Positions 14,665 to 24,847 of a stretch of DNA of 28,182 nucleotides are shown piece after piece; positions within the stretch are counted from its first letter, which is position 1; the number at the start of each line of letters is the position of its first letter. The translations under genes were made by a program, and so were the position numbers. This DNA comes from JASSUD01 sp031963225 (GTDB taxonomy: Bacteria > Pseudomonadota > Gammaproteobacteria > Burkholderiales > Burkholderiaceae). Where the stretch lies: NCBI GenBank assembly GCA_031963225.1, contig JASSUD010000035.1:1-28182 (forward strand). The letters run 5' to 3'. The notes beneath the pieces are model-generated. The model saw only the letters and a list, made by a program, of their open reading frames with translations, had not been told where the DNA came from and did no database searches.

Positions 14665-17600
14665 TCAATGTGCCTCTACCTGCCTGTCGCCATTGCGATA
14701 AATTCTGCATTAGCCTGTCTCGCATGCTGGACGCCAACCCAACATCAGGTGAGTGAGACGCCTCATGCATACAGTTCATCATCAAACGCTGATGAGCGAT
14801 ACCGCTCAAATCACGCGGTTCAGCTTCAAGGAGATCAAAGAATCGATTTAACGCCTGTCCGCGCAGCAACCCAGAGACGAACCACCACACAATCTCATAA
14901 CGCGGGTTGTCAATCTCATAACGACGGTTGTATTTGTATTGGCGAACAAAGGCTTCAGCCGACGCTTTCGTCCATCGCTTGGCATCCGCTGACAATAGGT
15001 TAATCTCTCGTCCTGTTTCCCAACACTGAACAAAATGTTTAGCCGCAAAGAATTCCTGAAACGTCAAATGCATAAAATGGTAACTGCGTTGCCCTTCCTC
15101 GGCATCATCGGTATGTAAGAACGAGAGCTTTTTGAGGTTATCTTCCAACGTAAGGGGGAGATCCACACCTTCGGTCTCAAGCTGCTCAATGAGTGCATGC
15201 AGATCACTATGACTGAATTCAATTTGATTGCGCTGCAATCCTCTAAAAGCTAAGGTACTCAGGAAATTCTGTTCGGCCCTGACCAATTTTTCGATCCGAG
15301 AAGGTCTTTCAAGCGCGTTTACTTGGCTCTCGGTTAATAATTTCCCGCCTTCTTGCTTGCCCAGGCGCAGCATATCTTTACGCCATAATTTATTCATTAT
15401 GGCTTGATATAACGAGGTGATCGTCACAGAGCCTTGCGCTTCTCGCTGCACGCGCTTGATTTCATCCCAGCTGTAACACAGAGCATCCAACTGAATCGGC
15501 ACATTAACCAATCCTTGAATGAAAGGCGTGGATTGAATAAAGTGCTTCATCTCCTGGGCCTGTGAAACCGGCATCATGGCCTGATTGTCGAGATACTCAG
15601 TGACGTTTTCCGGACTAAATCCCACCGTCTCCAACTCTAAATCCATCGACTGCGCTTGCTTCAAATCGACATAAGGCCGAGAAGTGATAAGTACTGCAGG
15701 TTGATTAAGCAAGCTCTTCAGAAACTCGGCCATCGGCTCGTGTTCGCCCCATTCCTGGGCCACTTCATCCCAACCGTCGAGTACAAGCAGGGTTTTCTCT
15801 TTCGCTGGCCCGTTAATTTGCGTTTCTAGCATTTTGGCTAACGCCAACCCTTTTGGATGATGCTGGAAATAGGTTTCATGGAACAAAGTGACCCAATCAC
15901 ACTTTTTTTTGCCCTTCAGGGTGCGCAATGGAATCCAAAGCAAATAGTCAAAGCGGTCCCGCCATTGCCCTTTCTGCGTATATTCGTAGACAATCTTTTT
16001 GGATAACGTCGTTTTACCCGCACCCGCTCGACCGCGAATCAGAATCCGCTTCGGGGTTACCGTCGTGCCTTTGCTTAATTCTCTCGGATCAAAGAGTTTA
16101 TGGAGAGGTACTAATTTTTGTTGATTGGAATTCATCGCTTCAAAATTCGGTAAACGATGAAAGCGGTCTAGCACAACTTTTTCTTCTTTAGACTGTTCCT
16201 CTTCCTTGCAAATTTTTTCGTACTCCACAATGGCGAGATTGATATAGCAATGCTCCATCGACAGCGTTGGGCCAGATAGGCGTTGGATATCCAAGCCCTT
16301 GGCAGTATACGAGGCTGCTAAAGTCAAGCGAAGCTGATCAGGCGCGATCAGCACTTCACCCTTGATTTGTTTGATTTCTGTGCGCAGGTTCTCATAGGCA
16401 CGCTGAACATTCAGTTCCCGTAAACCCGATACACTGTCTTTTTTCAATGCCTCTAATGCCGTCAGACAAGCTTGACTCAAGGACGACAAAAATGCCTCCG
16501 CGGTCAATGTATGCGCCTGATCTTCTCGCAATTTCTGCAAGCAGGCCTGATAGATGTGCTCCTCCACCAGCGCAATGCACCGCTCTTGCTTCACTACAAG
16601 CCGTTTTAATAGCTTAAAGAAACCAATATGCAAGCCTTCATCCCGGTACGTCTGACTCTTCCAGTTGCTAGGCATGCGCCATCTCGAGTCTTCGATGCGA
16701 ATCGTGGTCGAGTCGAGAATAAATTTCGGTAAGCATTGCTCAGCTGTACTGTTAAGCAACAGAGGGATAACGCCGTGCTGGTCCTGGTTGTACGCATAGC
16801 GGATTTGCAAAAAGGCTAATTCCGTTAGCACATGGTGGAAGTCTTTTTCGTTTAAGTTAGCATTAACAACTTCTCGAATCGCTGCCTCGATCTGAGCAAA
16901 ATCATTTGTGCCAGAGGCTCGCTGATAAGCGTGTTGAATCGCCTTGCAAAAATTCTGATAGTACGGTAAGGCCATATAGTGGTGGCCCAACAGTTCTGAG
17001 CCGCAGAGCACCACATGATCTACCGTGCCTTTGTGGTTGGGTAATAAGCAGAGTTGGCTGGAGAGAATATCGTTGGCTTTGGCTTTGGCTTTGGCTTTTT
17101 CCTCTAACGTTGCAGAAAGCGGTAAAGCTTGGTGGCCGCCAGCTGTGCGATCTGAATATAAATTGAAGCGCAAGTTGGATAACCATTGAATAACACGCTG
17201 AGAGACTTCGGCATCGGCCTTGCCCAGCTTATTATTGTGCGCATAGACCAAAAAAAGACTCGGTGAGCTTTGGCATAAGTCCAAATCTTGAAATTGTTTC
17301 AATATGGTTTCAAAGACTTGCGCAACCCACTGATGTTTTTCCTGTGGGTCCGCCTCTGATATCTGAGGTGAAGGAGTAAGAGAAACATTCGCGGCAAAAA
17401 AGGCAGAGGACTGAGCCAAGCTAATGGCATGATTCGCAGAAGGGCTCGCATCAGTAGCTGATACAGCGGATATCGTTGGATAGCCCCACTTTTGTGCTTT
17501 TTGATAACTTGCCTTTGCTTTGCCCTCATCGCCCAATTGTTCTAAGAGTTGGGCGCGCTCAAAATACACCTCTGCAATACGTTGTCGTAAAGCTTTGTCT

Positions 17601-17836
17601 TCAGCTGTCTGAGTTGTCTGGGCTTGAATGACCGCATCTTTTACTTGGGATAAGGAAGGCTTTATCTGGCGTGCTTTGGCAATACGTGTAAAGGCGACTT
17701 TGGCATGACCATAAAAGATTAAGGCCATCTCAAAATTCTGCGTTTCCTTATACAAACTCGCTTGATATAGAGCATTTTGCGCTAAGGCCTGCATTTGGTT
17801 GATTATGAGGGAGGGAGAAGCAGCGCGGCCTAACAT
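14603..17836 (-). CDS. Gene B: TPR-like, TIR/SEFIR-like, NACHT protein lacking HEAT repeats
   Basis: 1077 residues; AAGGA lies 9 bases before the ATG at 17836. Residues about 10-125 are TPR-like helices (ALIFYGHAKVAFTRIAKA, AEVYFERAQLLEQLGDEGKA). The TIR/SEFIR-like domain spans about 190-370, with SLFLVYAHNN (192), NLYSDRTAGG, VVLCGSELLGHHY and candidate Glu339 in LTELAFLQ. The linker motif LDIQRLSG/CYINLAIVEY follows. NACHT: Walker A GRAGAGKTT (602), Walker B VLDGWDEV (about 685), VLITSRP, and HLTFQEFFAAK. The protein stops about 35 residues after the last region shared with A, C and E, with an unrelated tail (GERGGQGCEPLCD). The HEAT array and cap are absent, so it is probably a truncated paralogue; a stand-alone TIR-NACHT role cannot be excluded. 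A KAKAKAKA tract lies within the TIR region. Confidence 0.83.
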   Translation of the reverse strand: MLGRAASPSLIINQMQALAQNALYQASLYKETQNFEMALIFYGHAKVAFTRIAKARQIKPSLSQVKDAVIQAQTTQTAEDKALRQRIAEVYFERAQLLEQLGDEGKAKASYQKAQKWGYPTISAVSATDASPSANHAISLAQSSAFFAANVSLTPSPQISEADPQEKHQWVAQVFETILKQFQDLDLCQSSPSLFLVYAHNNKLGKADAEVSQRVIQWLSNLRFNLYSDRTAGGHQALPLSATLEEKAKAKAKANDILSSQLCLLPNHKGTVDHVVLCGSELLGHHYMALPYYQNFCKAIQHAYQRASGTNDFAQIEAAIREVVNANLNEKDFHHVLTELAFLQIRYAYNQDQHGVIPLLLNSTAEQCLPKFILDSTTIRIEDSRWRMPSNWKSQTYRDEGLHIGFFKLLKRLVVKQERCIALVEEHIYQACLQKLREDQAHTLTAEAFLSSLSQACLTALEALKKDSVSGLRELNVQRAYENLRTEIKQIKGEVLIAPDQLRLTLAASYTAKGLDIQRLSGPTLSMEHCYINLAIVEYEKICKEEEQSKEEKVVLDRFHRLPNFEAMNSNQQKLVPLHKLFDPRELSKGTTVTPKRILIRGRAGAGKTTLSKKIVYEYTQKGQWRDRFDYLLWIPLRTLKGKKKCDWVTLFHETYFQHHPKGLALAKMLETQINGPAKEKTLLVLDGWDEVAQEWGEHEPMAEFLKSLLNQPAVLITSRPYVDLKQAQSMDLELETVGFSPENVTEYLDNQAMMPVSQAQEMKHFIQSTPFIQGLVNVPIQLDALCYSWDEIKRVQREAQGSVTITSLYQAIMNKLWRKDMLRLGKQEGGKLLTESQVNALERPSRIEKLVRAEQNFLSTLAFRGLQRNQIEFSHSDLHALIEQLETEGVDLPLTLEDNLKKLSFLHTDDAEEGQRSYHFMHLTFQEFFAAKHFVQCWETGREINLLSADAKRWTKASAEAFVRQYKYNRRYEIDNPRYEIVWWFVSGLLRGQALNRFFDLLEAEPRDLSGIAHQRLMMNCMHEASHSPDVGLASSMRDRLMQNLSQWRQAGRGTLTPDLERVGERGGQGCEPLCD
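17073..17098 (-). repeat. 6-bp microsatellite in the TIR region of gene B
   Basis: The plus strand shows four tandem copies of the hexamer TTGGCT, encoding alternating Lys-Ala on the minus strand (EEKAKAKAKANDIL). A 6-bp unit keeps the frame while changing length. A and C have no such tract at this place. Confidence 0.85.
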
Positions 17837-17898
17837 GATCCATTTTCCTTATTCAGTGTCTACTTCGCTGAAGCAAACGGGAAGCGAGGCACTTAACA

Positions 17899-17928
17899 GT
17901 GTATAGGCATACACAGCTTATTTACCAA
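17899..17928 (-). promoter_or_regulatory. Possible gene B promoter with palindromic operator
   Basis: On the minus strand TTGGTA (17923-17928) and TATACA (17900-17905) are 17 nt apart. The -10 box lies in a palindrome GTGTAT-AGGC-ATACAC (17899-17914). The transcript would have a leader of about 60 nt before the ATG of gene B. Read by eye. Confidence 0.4.
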
Positions 17929-18326
17929 AATTTCAGTATTGTATGATTCATGGCAGACTCAATCATACTGACTATAACGACGTGGGATCCCTAATCAGCA
18001 AAGCGCCAGGCATGCTCTAGCAAAGGATTCTGTCAGTATGTGATGCCTAAGAAATGGTCACAATGACATGCTCCGTGTTCTAAGAAAATTCTTTGTGTGG
18101 AATGGGATTCAAGGTGGAAATACAAAACCCTTACAGCCTCCAAAATGTCATCATCGAGGAGCAGGAGGCTTGTTGCGTCATGGTTTAGAAGTGGCCATTT
18201 GGGCGGCATAGGCTTCTGACGCTCTGATATTTTCAATGGAAAGTATGCCCCGCGAGCGGCGAGAGAGTGAACCGCGTTGGTCATTGGCTACCTGTTTAGC
18301 GGAGCTGCTTCATCATTGGCCCGTGA

Positions 18327-18340
18327 GTGTATTAATACAC
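18327..18340. promoter_or_regulatory. Perfect 14-bp palindrome GTGTATTAATACAC
   Basis: It shares the half-sites GTGTAT/ATACAC with the palindrome upstream of gene B but has a 2-nt instead of a 4-nt centre. It lies in the 17929-18605 spacer between B and C, where I see no convincing gene. A regulator site is possible; chance is not excluded. Confidence 0.3.
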
Positions 18341-18605
18341 TTTTCGGCCGTACTGAACTGTCTTCAAACTTTTTTGTCTAGGGATCAATTTTATAGCGGC
18401 AGCTCGCCAAGACCGTTAGCTAATAATAGGCTCATAATTTTTCTGCTATTTAGGCGCGCAGCTTTTAACTCCTTTGGATAGCTTTAGAGCATTCCCCATT
18501 TCATTTATTACACCGACTATGCCAATTGACTGCAGTAATTTGAAGCCAATGGCAAATGTAGTAAAAGTGCTTTAAATTAAAATGAAAATGCTTTAAGAAA
18601 ATGTA

Positions 18606-21600
18606 CTAACACCCCAATCCTTCTATCAAAACCTCCATTTCCTCCGGCAAAGGAGCAATTTGTACCTCCTTCCTGGCCGATTCAAAAGCCTTAATCAACA
18701 TAGTGCGTTGTTCAAAGGTAAGAGAAACAGGCCGCCCCATCCCCGCCTCTGTATAAAAATACAATTGGTAGTCTTGAATATAGAGCGGAGCAATTTGCCT
18801 ACAACTGCGCGGAAAAAAGACACGAGTATAGAGCGTTTGGATTTGATTAAATGCCAGGCTTGGGAGTAGCGTATACAGTTGATCTAAATGCCGACCTAAG
18901 GCTCTGGTTGCTGCGGCACTTACTTTTTTGTTTTCATTTTGTATAGCAAAGATTAATGCTGAGATGACATTAGCTGGGAGTATTTTCTGTGCACCTAATG
19001 CATCAGCAGTTGCAGACTTAACATCCTCGTTTTTATCCTGCAGCATGTGGATCAAAGCGGCAATGGCCGTTTCTGGTAGGGTTCCTTGCTTACCTAATAC
19101 CAGGGCTGCCTCAGCTCGGACATCCCTCTCACCATCCTGTAAGGCGTTGGTCAAAGCAGCAATGGCTGTCTCTGACAGGGTTTCTCGCCGACCTAGTGCA
19201 TTGGCTGCCCAAGATCTGATCCCCTTGTGTACATCCTGTAAAGCGTTGATCAAAGCGGCAATGGCTGTCTCTGGCAAGGTTTTTTGCTTACCTAATGCAC
19301 GGGCCGCCCAAGATCTTACATTCTCATCATTATCCTGTAAGGCGTGGGTCAAAGCGGAAATGGCCGTTTCTGGCAGGGTTTCTTGCTTAAATAATGCCTG
19401 GGTTGCAGCAGATCGGACATTCTTATAGTCATCCTGTAAGACATTGATCAAAACGGCAATAGCAACTTCTGGCAGTTTTTTTCGCTTACCTAATGCATGG
19501 GCTGCCCAAAATCTAACATTCTTATCATTATCCTGTAAGGCGTGGATCAAAGCGGAAATAGTCGTTTCTAGCAGGGTTTCTTGCTTAAATAATGCCTGGG
19601 TTGCCGTAGATCGGACATTCCTGTCGTCATCCTGTAAGGCGTGGATCAAAGCGGAAATGGCTGTTTCAGGCAAGATTTTCTGATTACCTAATGCCTGGGC
19701 TGCAGCAAGTCTGATGATCTCATCATCATCCTGTAAAGCGTAGGTCAAAGCAGCAATGGCTGTTTCAGGCAGGGCTTTTTGCTTACCTAATGCCTGGGTT
19801 GCAGCAAGTCTGATGATCTCATCGTCATCCTGTAAAGTGTAGGTCAAAGCAGCAACGGCTGTTTTAGGCAGGGTTTCTTGCTTACCTAATGCCAAGGCTG
19901 CCGCACATAGGACATCTTTGTCGTCATCCTGTAAGGCATTGATCAAAAAGGCAATGACAACTTCTGGCAGTTTTTTTCGCTTACCTAATGCATGGACAGC
20001 CCAATATCTAACATCCTCATCATTATCTTGTAAGGCGTCGATCAAAGCGGAAATGGCCGTTTCTGGCAGAGTTTCTCGGCCGCCTAATGCATCGGCAGCC
20101 TCATCTCTGACGTCCTCGTCGTTATTTTGTAAGGTATTGATCAAAGGGGCAATAGTCATTTCGGATAGAGTTTTTTGCTTATCTAATGCCCGAGTTGCCC
20201 AATGTCTGACCTCCTTTTCTTCATCCTGCAAGGCGTTGGTCAAAGCGGTAATGGCAGCTTCTGGAAGGGTTTCTTGCGTAAATAATGCCGCGGCTGCAAA
20301 ATGTCTGACGTTCTTGTCGTCACCCTGTAAAGCGTTGGTCAAAGGAGCAATGGCCGTTTCTGGCAGGATTTCCTGCTGAGCTAATGCCATGCTAGCCAAA
20401 AATCTGACCTCCTTGTCGTTATCCTGTAAGGCTTGAGTCAAGGCAGCAATAGTAGTTTTTGGCAGTTTTTTTTGCTGACTTAATACCTTGGCTGCCAACG
20501 ATCTGACGATCTTGTAGTTATCCTGTAAGATGTTGGTCAGGGCGATAATGGCCGTTTCTGGTAGGGTTCCTTGCTTATCTAATGCCAAGGCTGCTGCAGC
20601 TCGGACATCCCACTCGCCATCCTGTAAAGTGTTGGTCAAAGCGGTAATAGACATTTCTGGCAATGTTCTCTGTTTGGCTAATGCCTGAGCTGCCCTACCT
20701 CTGACATTCTTGTAGTCATCCTGCAAGGCGTGGGTCAAAGTGGTAATGGTAGTTTCGGGTAGAGTTTTCTGCTGACCTAATGCTTCGGCTACTCTATATC
20801 TGAAATCCTTGTCGTCATCTTGTAGGGCACGGGTCAAAGCGGCAATGGCCGCTTCTGGCAGAGTTTCCTGCTTACCTAATACCTCAGCTGCAACAACCCT
20901 GATGTCCTTCTCTTCATCCTGTAGAGCATTAATCAAGGCAGAAATAGCCACTTCCAGCAGCATTTCTTGCTCACCTAATGCTTTAGCCGCTGCACCCCTG
21001 ACATCCTTATCTTCATCGCGTAAATCGTAGAGCAAGCTAGAAATAGCCGCCTCGGGTGGATTTTTATGGGCCTCTATTACCCAAGCAACGGTAGATCTAA
21101 TCTGCTCGTTACTACCCTGTAATGCCTGATTCAAAGCAGAAATAGTCGAGTCTGTCAGTGTTTTCTGCATAATTAATACCATAGCAGCAGCATTTCCAAT
21201 AAAGTTATTTTCGTCCCGTAATGCGTTAATCAAAGCTAAAAGTGCACCATCCGACAAAGTAAAACGTGCTCCTAAGGTTTGAATAATCTGTTTTTTGTTG
21301 CTTGCACGTTGATCCAAAGATGCAAGCAATAAGCATTCCGGAAAAGCCTTCTGACGGCCTAATTCGCTCACACCAGATCCACTACATTTCAATTCAAAAT
21401 CCACCCACTGCATCAATGCGCTTTCTAGCTTTTTGATCGTTGTCTTATTCAATTGAGGGCGCGCTTCACTCAGGCATCCCATCACCAGCTGTTGATGACG
21501 GCCACCGATGAGATCCCGCGGCACAGCTTCTAACTCTGTAAAAAAATGCTCTAACCCTGTGCCCTTCAGTAACCCAGCTGTGAATAACCACACTACCTCA

Positions 21601-24389
21601 TATCGTGGATCGTATTTATGCGCTACGATAAACGTGTGAAGTTGCGCTGAGCTCAACACTAAGCCAGACATGCCCGGTGCTTGGGAATACGCTTGCAGGT
21701 GATGTGCCAGAAATTTAGCCGCAAAGAATTCTTGGAAAGTTAAATGTATAAAGTGATAGCTACGCTTGGATTCAGATCGTTCGACATCCAGCGTATGTAA
21801 ATACGAGGTCTTTTTAAGATCGGTGGTGAAGCGCAAAGGCAGTTTAGTTCCAGCAAGAGCAGTGATATTAAATGCGCCTCGATACTGATTTAACTCCCTC
21901 ACACTAAATTCAATTTTGATTGAATCTTCTAAACCTTTAAAGGCGACATAACCTAAATACTGCAGCTCTGCAGACATCAATGCTTCTACATCGGACTCCA
22001 GCAACGTGGCTATAACGGCAGGGTCTACGACCTCTCCTTCCTCCTTTTTCTCTAAGCGCACACTGTCTTTGCGCCATAATTTATCGACCATTGCCTCGTA
22101 TAGCATTGTCATAGTCATGGCATCTTGATCGGTAGGTAACCTATCCGAGCTGTAACACAGCGCATCGAGCTGGATCGGAATATTGACCAAATCTTGGATC
22201 AACGGAGTACGGTCTATTAATTGTTGAATAGCGGCTTGATTGGATGCAGGCGCGAATTTATGGATATAGGTTTGCACATCCTCTGAACTAAATCCCACTG
22301 TTTCTAACTCTAAATCTAAGGGACCGCATAGTTCAGGGTCTACGCCAGCTGGGCGGGAAGTGATGATTACCTGTGGTTTATTGAGTAATTCTTTAAGCAA
22401 GCGGCTTAAAGGCCGACTGGGATGGAGCTCATTGATGACCTCATCAAGGCCATCTAAGATAAAGAGCGTGGTGTCTTTATGATCCAACACACTTTGTGCA
22501 AGCTCCTGTGCTTTGCGGCCGCCTGCACTGGCGAAATAGTGTTCGCAGAGCAATTTTTCGAGGGTGTAGAGGTGTAAGGTTTTGAGTTGCCGTAAGGGTA
22601 GCCATACCACGCTCTCAAAGCGATCTTGCCACGTTGCATTATGCTGATAATCATAGACGAACTTTTTGCATAAAGTGGTTTTACCTATACCTGCTCGCCC
22701 TTGAATAAAGATGCGTTTGGGCATATCGATTGTGCCATCGCGTAACTGTTGTGGTTCAAAAAGAGCACCCAGCGTAATCAGTTTATTGAGATTGGTGGCT
22801 TCCAGTTGCTCACCGCTAGGTAGACGATGTACGGCTGTGGCTTGCTGTTTGAGGGTAGCTTGATCTTTTTCTCGCTGGGCATGACTCTCTACGATAGCAA
22901 GATTGATATAGCAGTCGTCCAGCGACGCGTGCTCACCTGATATCCTTTGAATCGAGAGATTAGATAATTGGTAATGCTTGTACAAAGCTTCGTGCAGATC
23001 GGCTGAGGAGAGCCTGGGCGGAAGTAATTTTTGTATGATCTCCTTATGTTGCATGCGCATTTGGGATAGATACTGCGCTTGCTCTCTGAGCTGCTTCATC
23101 CATATATCATCAAAGATGCCGTCTAACAGCTTGACGAATTCAGACCACTCTAGCGTTGACGGCTTATTCTGTAACCTGGAAATTAAATCGTTATACCCAT
23201 CCCAAAACTTGTCTAAGAACAGTTTTGTTTCGCGACTCTCCCCTAATAACCGCTCAATTAACTTAAATAAGACGAGGTGCAAGCGTTGGTTTGGATACGC
23301 CTCTCGTCCCGTTTGAGCTTGCACTTCAAATCGCGGAATATCTTCTATTCGCACCGCAGTTTCCGAGATAAAGTGCGCAAGGCAAGACGCGTGACTTTCT
23401 GGCGTCAAGGGAATGGAGATAATGCCGTGCCGATCTTTAAGATACTCTTCCCGAATTTGTAAGAACGCGATTTCCGTTAAGACATGATGAAACCCCGCCT
23501 TATATTCGGGTTCTTGTGAGAATTGCCTTACCACCTCACGAATAGCCGATGCACTTGCTTGAGTGCCGTCGGTGCGATAGCTTTGTTGATCTTTGAAGTA
23601 GGCTTCTCGAAGCGCCTGGTAAAATTTTTTATAGTCTGGCCATTTTAAGTAATTGCCTAATACTTCAGAACAACAGACAACCACCTTATCAACGGGTACT
23701 ACTCCGTCTATTAACTGAGTGGGCAGCAAGCAGAGCTGGCTGGTTAAGATATCTTCTAATTGCTGAACGCTTCCAAAGCTTTCCGTGGAAATCGCTGGTT
23801 GCCCTATTGGCGTTTGGTCAGAATATAGATTGACGCGGATGTCAGATAATTTCTTGATTAAATATTTGACAATACTGGCCTTAGCTTGTCCGTAATTAGA
23901 ATTATCGTGTGCATAGACCAAAAATAGGCTGACTTTATTCAATACCTCTAAGCGTTCAAATGTGGAGAGTGCCTTCTCAAACAAGTGATCAACCTGCTCA
24001 CTTTGCGCAGCACTGGGCACTGATAGACTCGCATCACCTGCTGTGCTAACAGGTACTGGATTCTGGGGGCGCGAAGTAGAGATTTGTCCCTCAAGAGGAG
24101 CTACCGCCCTTTTTTCTTGATGCCCTCTTAACGGCAGTTCTTGTAAAAAAACGTGGTACTTATCACGTATCGCGTCAAAGGCTTGTTTGGCCTGCAGATC
24201 AGTAGGATTTCTTTCATGTTCGGCTTTAGCCTTCTCTATTGCCTCTAGATACCATTTTTGGGCCTCTTCTAGATTGCTCATAGCTTGATGGGCCTGTGCT
24301 TGAGCTAGCAGATGCTGCGAAGATAGGGAGGAATGCTGCGAAGTTGCAGCGGGCGAAAGCGGACGTACTCCGGCTACGAAATTAAACAA
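18606..24389 (-). CDS. Gene C: TIR/SEFIR-like, NACHT NTPase and HEAT-repeat protein (largest paralogue)
   Basis: 1927 residues from a TTG start at 24389 with AGAGG a few bases upstream; no ATG occurs near the start, and the next Met would remove part of the helical region. Residues about 25-95 are TPR-like (HLLAQAQAHQAMSNLEEAQ). TIR/SEFIR-like domain about 152-335: SLFLVYAHDN (154), NLYSDQTPIGQ, VVVCCSEVLGNYLK, candidate Glu306 in LTEIAFLQ. The linker has SIQRISGE and CYINLAIVES. NACHT: Walker A GRAGIGKTT (564), Walker B FILDGLDEV (about 643), VIITSRP, HLTFQEFFAAK. Then 24 HEAT-like repeats (1045-1836) and the C-terminal cap (FFPRSCRQIAPLYIQ, FYTEAGMGRPVSL). It appears intact and is the best reference for the family. 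Role as an NLR-like sensor with a TIR effector is inference. Confidence 0.87.
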   Translation of the reverse strand: MFNFVAGVRPLSPAATSQHSSLSSQHLLAQAQAHQAMSNLEEAQKWYLEAIEKAKAEHERNPTDLQAKQAFDAIRDKYHVFLQELPLRGHQEKRAVAPLEGQISTSRPQNPVPVSTAGDASLSVPSAAQSEQVDHLFEKALSTFERLEVLNKVSLFLVYAHDNSNYGQAKASIVKYLIKKLSDIRVNLYSDQTPIGQPAISTESFGSVQQLEDILTSQLCLLPTQLIDGVVPVDKVVVCCSEVLGNYLKWPDYKKFYQALREAYFKDQQSYRTDGTQASASAIREVVRQFSQEPEYKAGFHHVLTEIAFLQIREEYLKDRHGIISIPLTPESHASCLAHFISETAVRIEDIPRFEVQAQTGREAYPNQRLHLVLFKLIERLLGESRETKLFLDKFWDGYNDLISRLQNKPSTLEWSEFVKLLDGIFDDIWMKQLREQAQYLSQMRMQHKEIIQKLLPPRLSSADLHEALYKHYQLSNLSIQRISGEHASLDDCYINLAIVESHAQREKDQATLKQQATAVHRLPSGEQLEATNLNKLITLGALFEPQQLRDGTIDMPKRIFIQGRAGIGKTTLCKKFVYDYQHNATWQDRFESVVWLPLRQLKTLHLYTLEKLLCEHYFASAGGRKAQELAQSVLDHKDTTLFILDGLDEVINELHPSRPLSRLLKELLNKPQVIITSRPAGVDPELCGPLDLELETVGFSSEDVQTYIHKFAPASNQAAIQQLIDRTPLIQDLVNIPIQLDALCYSSDRLPTDQDAMTMTMLYEAMVDKLWRKDSVRLEKKEEGEVVDPAVIATLLESDVEALMSAELQYLGYVAFKGLEDSIKIEFSVRELNQYRGAFNITALAGTKLPLRFTTDLKKTSYLHTLDVERSESKRSYHFIHLTFQEFFAAKFLAHHLQAYSQAPGMSGLVLSSAQLHTFIVAHKYDPRYEVVWLFTAGLLKGTGLEHFFTELEAVPRDLIGGRHQQLVMGCLSEARPQLNKTTIKKLESALMQWVDFELKCSGSGVSELGRQKAFPECLLLASLDQRASNKKQIIQTLGARFTLSDGALLALINALRDENNFIGNAAAMVLIMQKTLTDSTISALNQALQGSNEQIRSTVAWVIEAHKNPPEAAISSLLYDLRDEDKDVRGAAAKALGEQEMLLEVAISALINALQDEEKDIRVVAAEVLGKQETLPEAAIAALTRALQDDDKDFRYRVAEALGQQKTLPETTITTLTHALQDDYKNVRGRAAQALAKQRTLPEMSITALTNTLQDGEWDVRAAAALALDKQGTLPETAIIALTNILQDNYKIVRSLAAKVLSQQKKLPKTTIAALTQALQDNDKEVRFLASMALAQQEILPETAIAPLTNALQGDDKNVRHFAAAALFTQETLPEAAITALTNALQDEEKEVRHWATRALDKQKTLSEMTIAPLINTLQNNDEDVRDEAADALGGRETLPETAISALIDALQDNDEDVRYWAVHALGKRKKLPEVVIAFLINALQDDDKDVLCAAALALGKQETLPKTAVAALTYTLQDDDEIIRLAATQALGKQKALPETAIAALTYALQDDDEIIRLAAAQALGNQKILPETAISALIHALQDDDRNVRSTATQALFKQETLLETTISALIHALQDNDKNVRFWAAHALGKRKKLPEVAIAVLINVLQDDYKNVRSAATQALFKQETLPETAISALTHALQDNDENVRSWAARALGKQKTLPETAIAALINALQDVHKGIRSWAANALGRRETLSETAIAALTNALQDGERDVRAEAALVLGKQGTLPETAIAALIHMLQDKNEDVKSATADALGAQKILPANVISALIFAIQNENKKVSAAATRALGRHLDQLYTLLPSLAFNQIQTLYTRVFFPRSCRQIAPLYIQDYQLYFYTEAGMGRPVSLTFEQRTMLIKAFESARKEVQIAPLPEEMEVLIEGLGC
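18882..21257 (-). repeat. Twenty-four 99-bp HEAT-like repeats of gene C
   Basis: All units are 33 residues long, typified by LPETAIAALTHALQDD, a variable stretch, VRSWAA and ALGKQKT. They are more diverged from one another than the repeats of genes A or E, which suggests an older array. Some distant units are near-copies (units 15 and 16; units 13 and 18). Confidence 0.92.
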
Positions 24390-24442
24390 TTTTTCCTCTT
24401 ACTTGGGCTATTTTGGAAGGTGTTGAGGCAGTGTCATAGCTT

Positions 24443-24847
24443 TTGCATAACCCGACGCTCTTTCTAACAAACAACTGGCTGCTGATTGTAGGAAAGGGGA
24501 TTCATTTGCGCAAAACATTTCCAAGTCGTATTGATTATCCTTTCTCGATTTCAGTCAGCAGGGAATTTTTAGGGATTGCCAAGAATGAAAAGATCATCAC
24601 ATCGTGCAATCAGCGCGCGCTATTAATCGTATCTCAGTTACTAGACGTTGAAGATTGGGCGCCTTTTGAACAGAGATATGCTGCGACGAGGCAGGCACCT
24701 TATCATCTACATCATATGATGGGTTTGATGTGGGAGGCGTTTATTACATTCCTTAAAAAGGAAAAAAATGCTACGGTCTTAATTCCAAAAAGCAGAAAGA
24801 CCTTCCTTTTTGCTTTACTTAACAGGGGCATTCATGGAAAGATTTAA
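24443..24847 (+). pseudogene. IS1182-type transposase N-terminal remnant
   Basis: The reading frame contains LLDVEDWAPFEQRYAATR followed by QAPYHLHHMMGLM. This matches the remembered N-terminal pattern of IS1182-type transposases (FExRY..GRxPYxPRxMVGL). It then diverges (WEAFITFLKK) and stops, so the DDE catalytic part is missing. The nominal TTG start has no clear ribosome site. It lies divergently upstream of gene C. Confidence 0.5.

Noticed and set aside
18033..18481. ORFs of 81-83 codons on both strands between genes B and C
   Set aside because: They overlap one another, lack convincing ribosome sites and show no recognisable domain.
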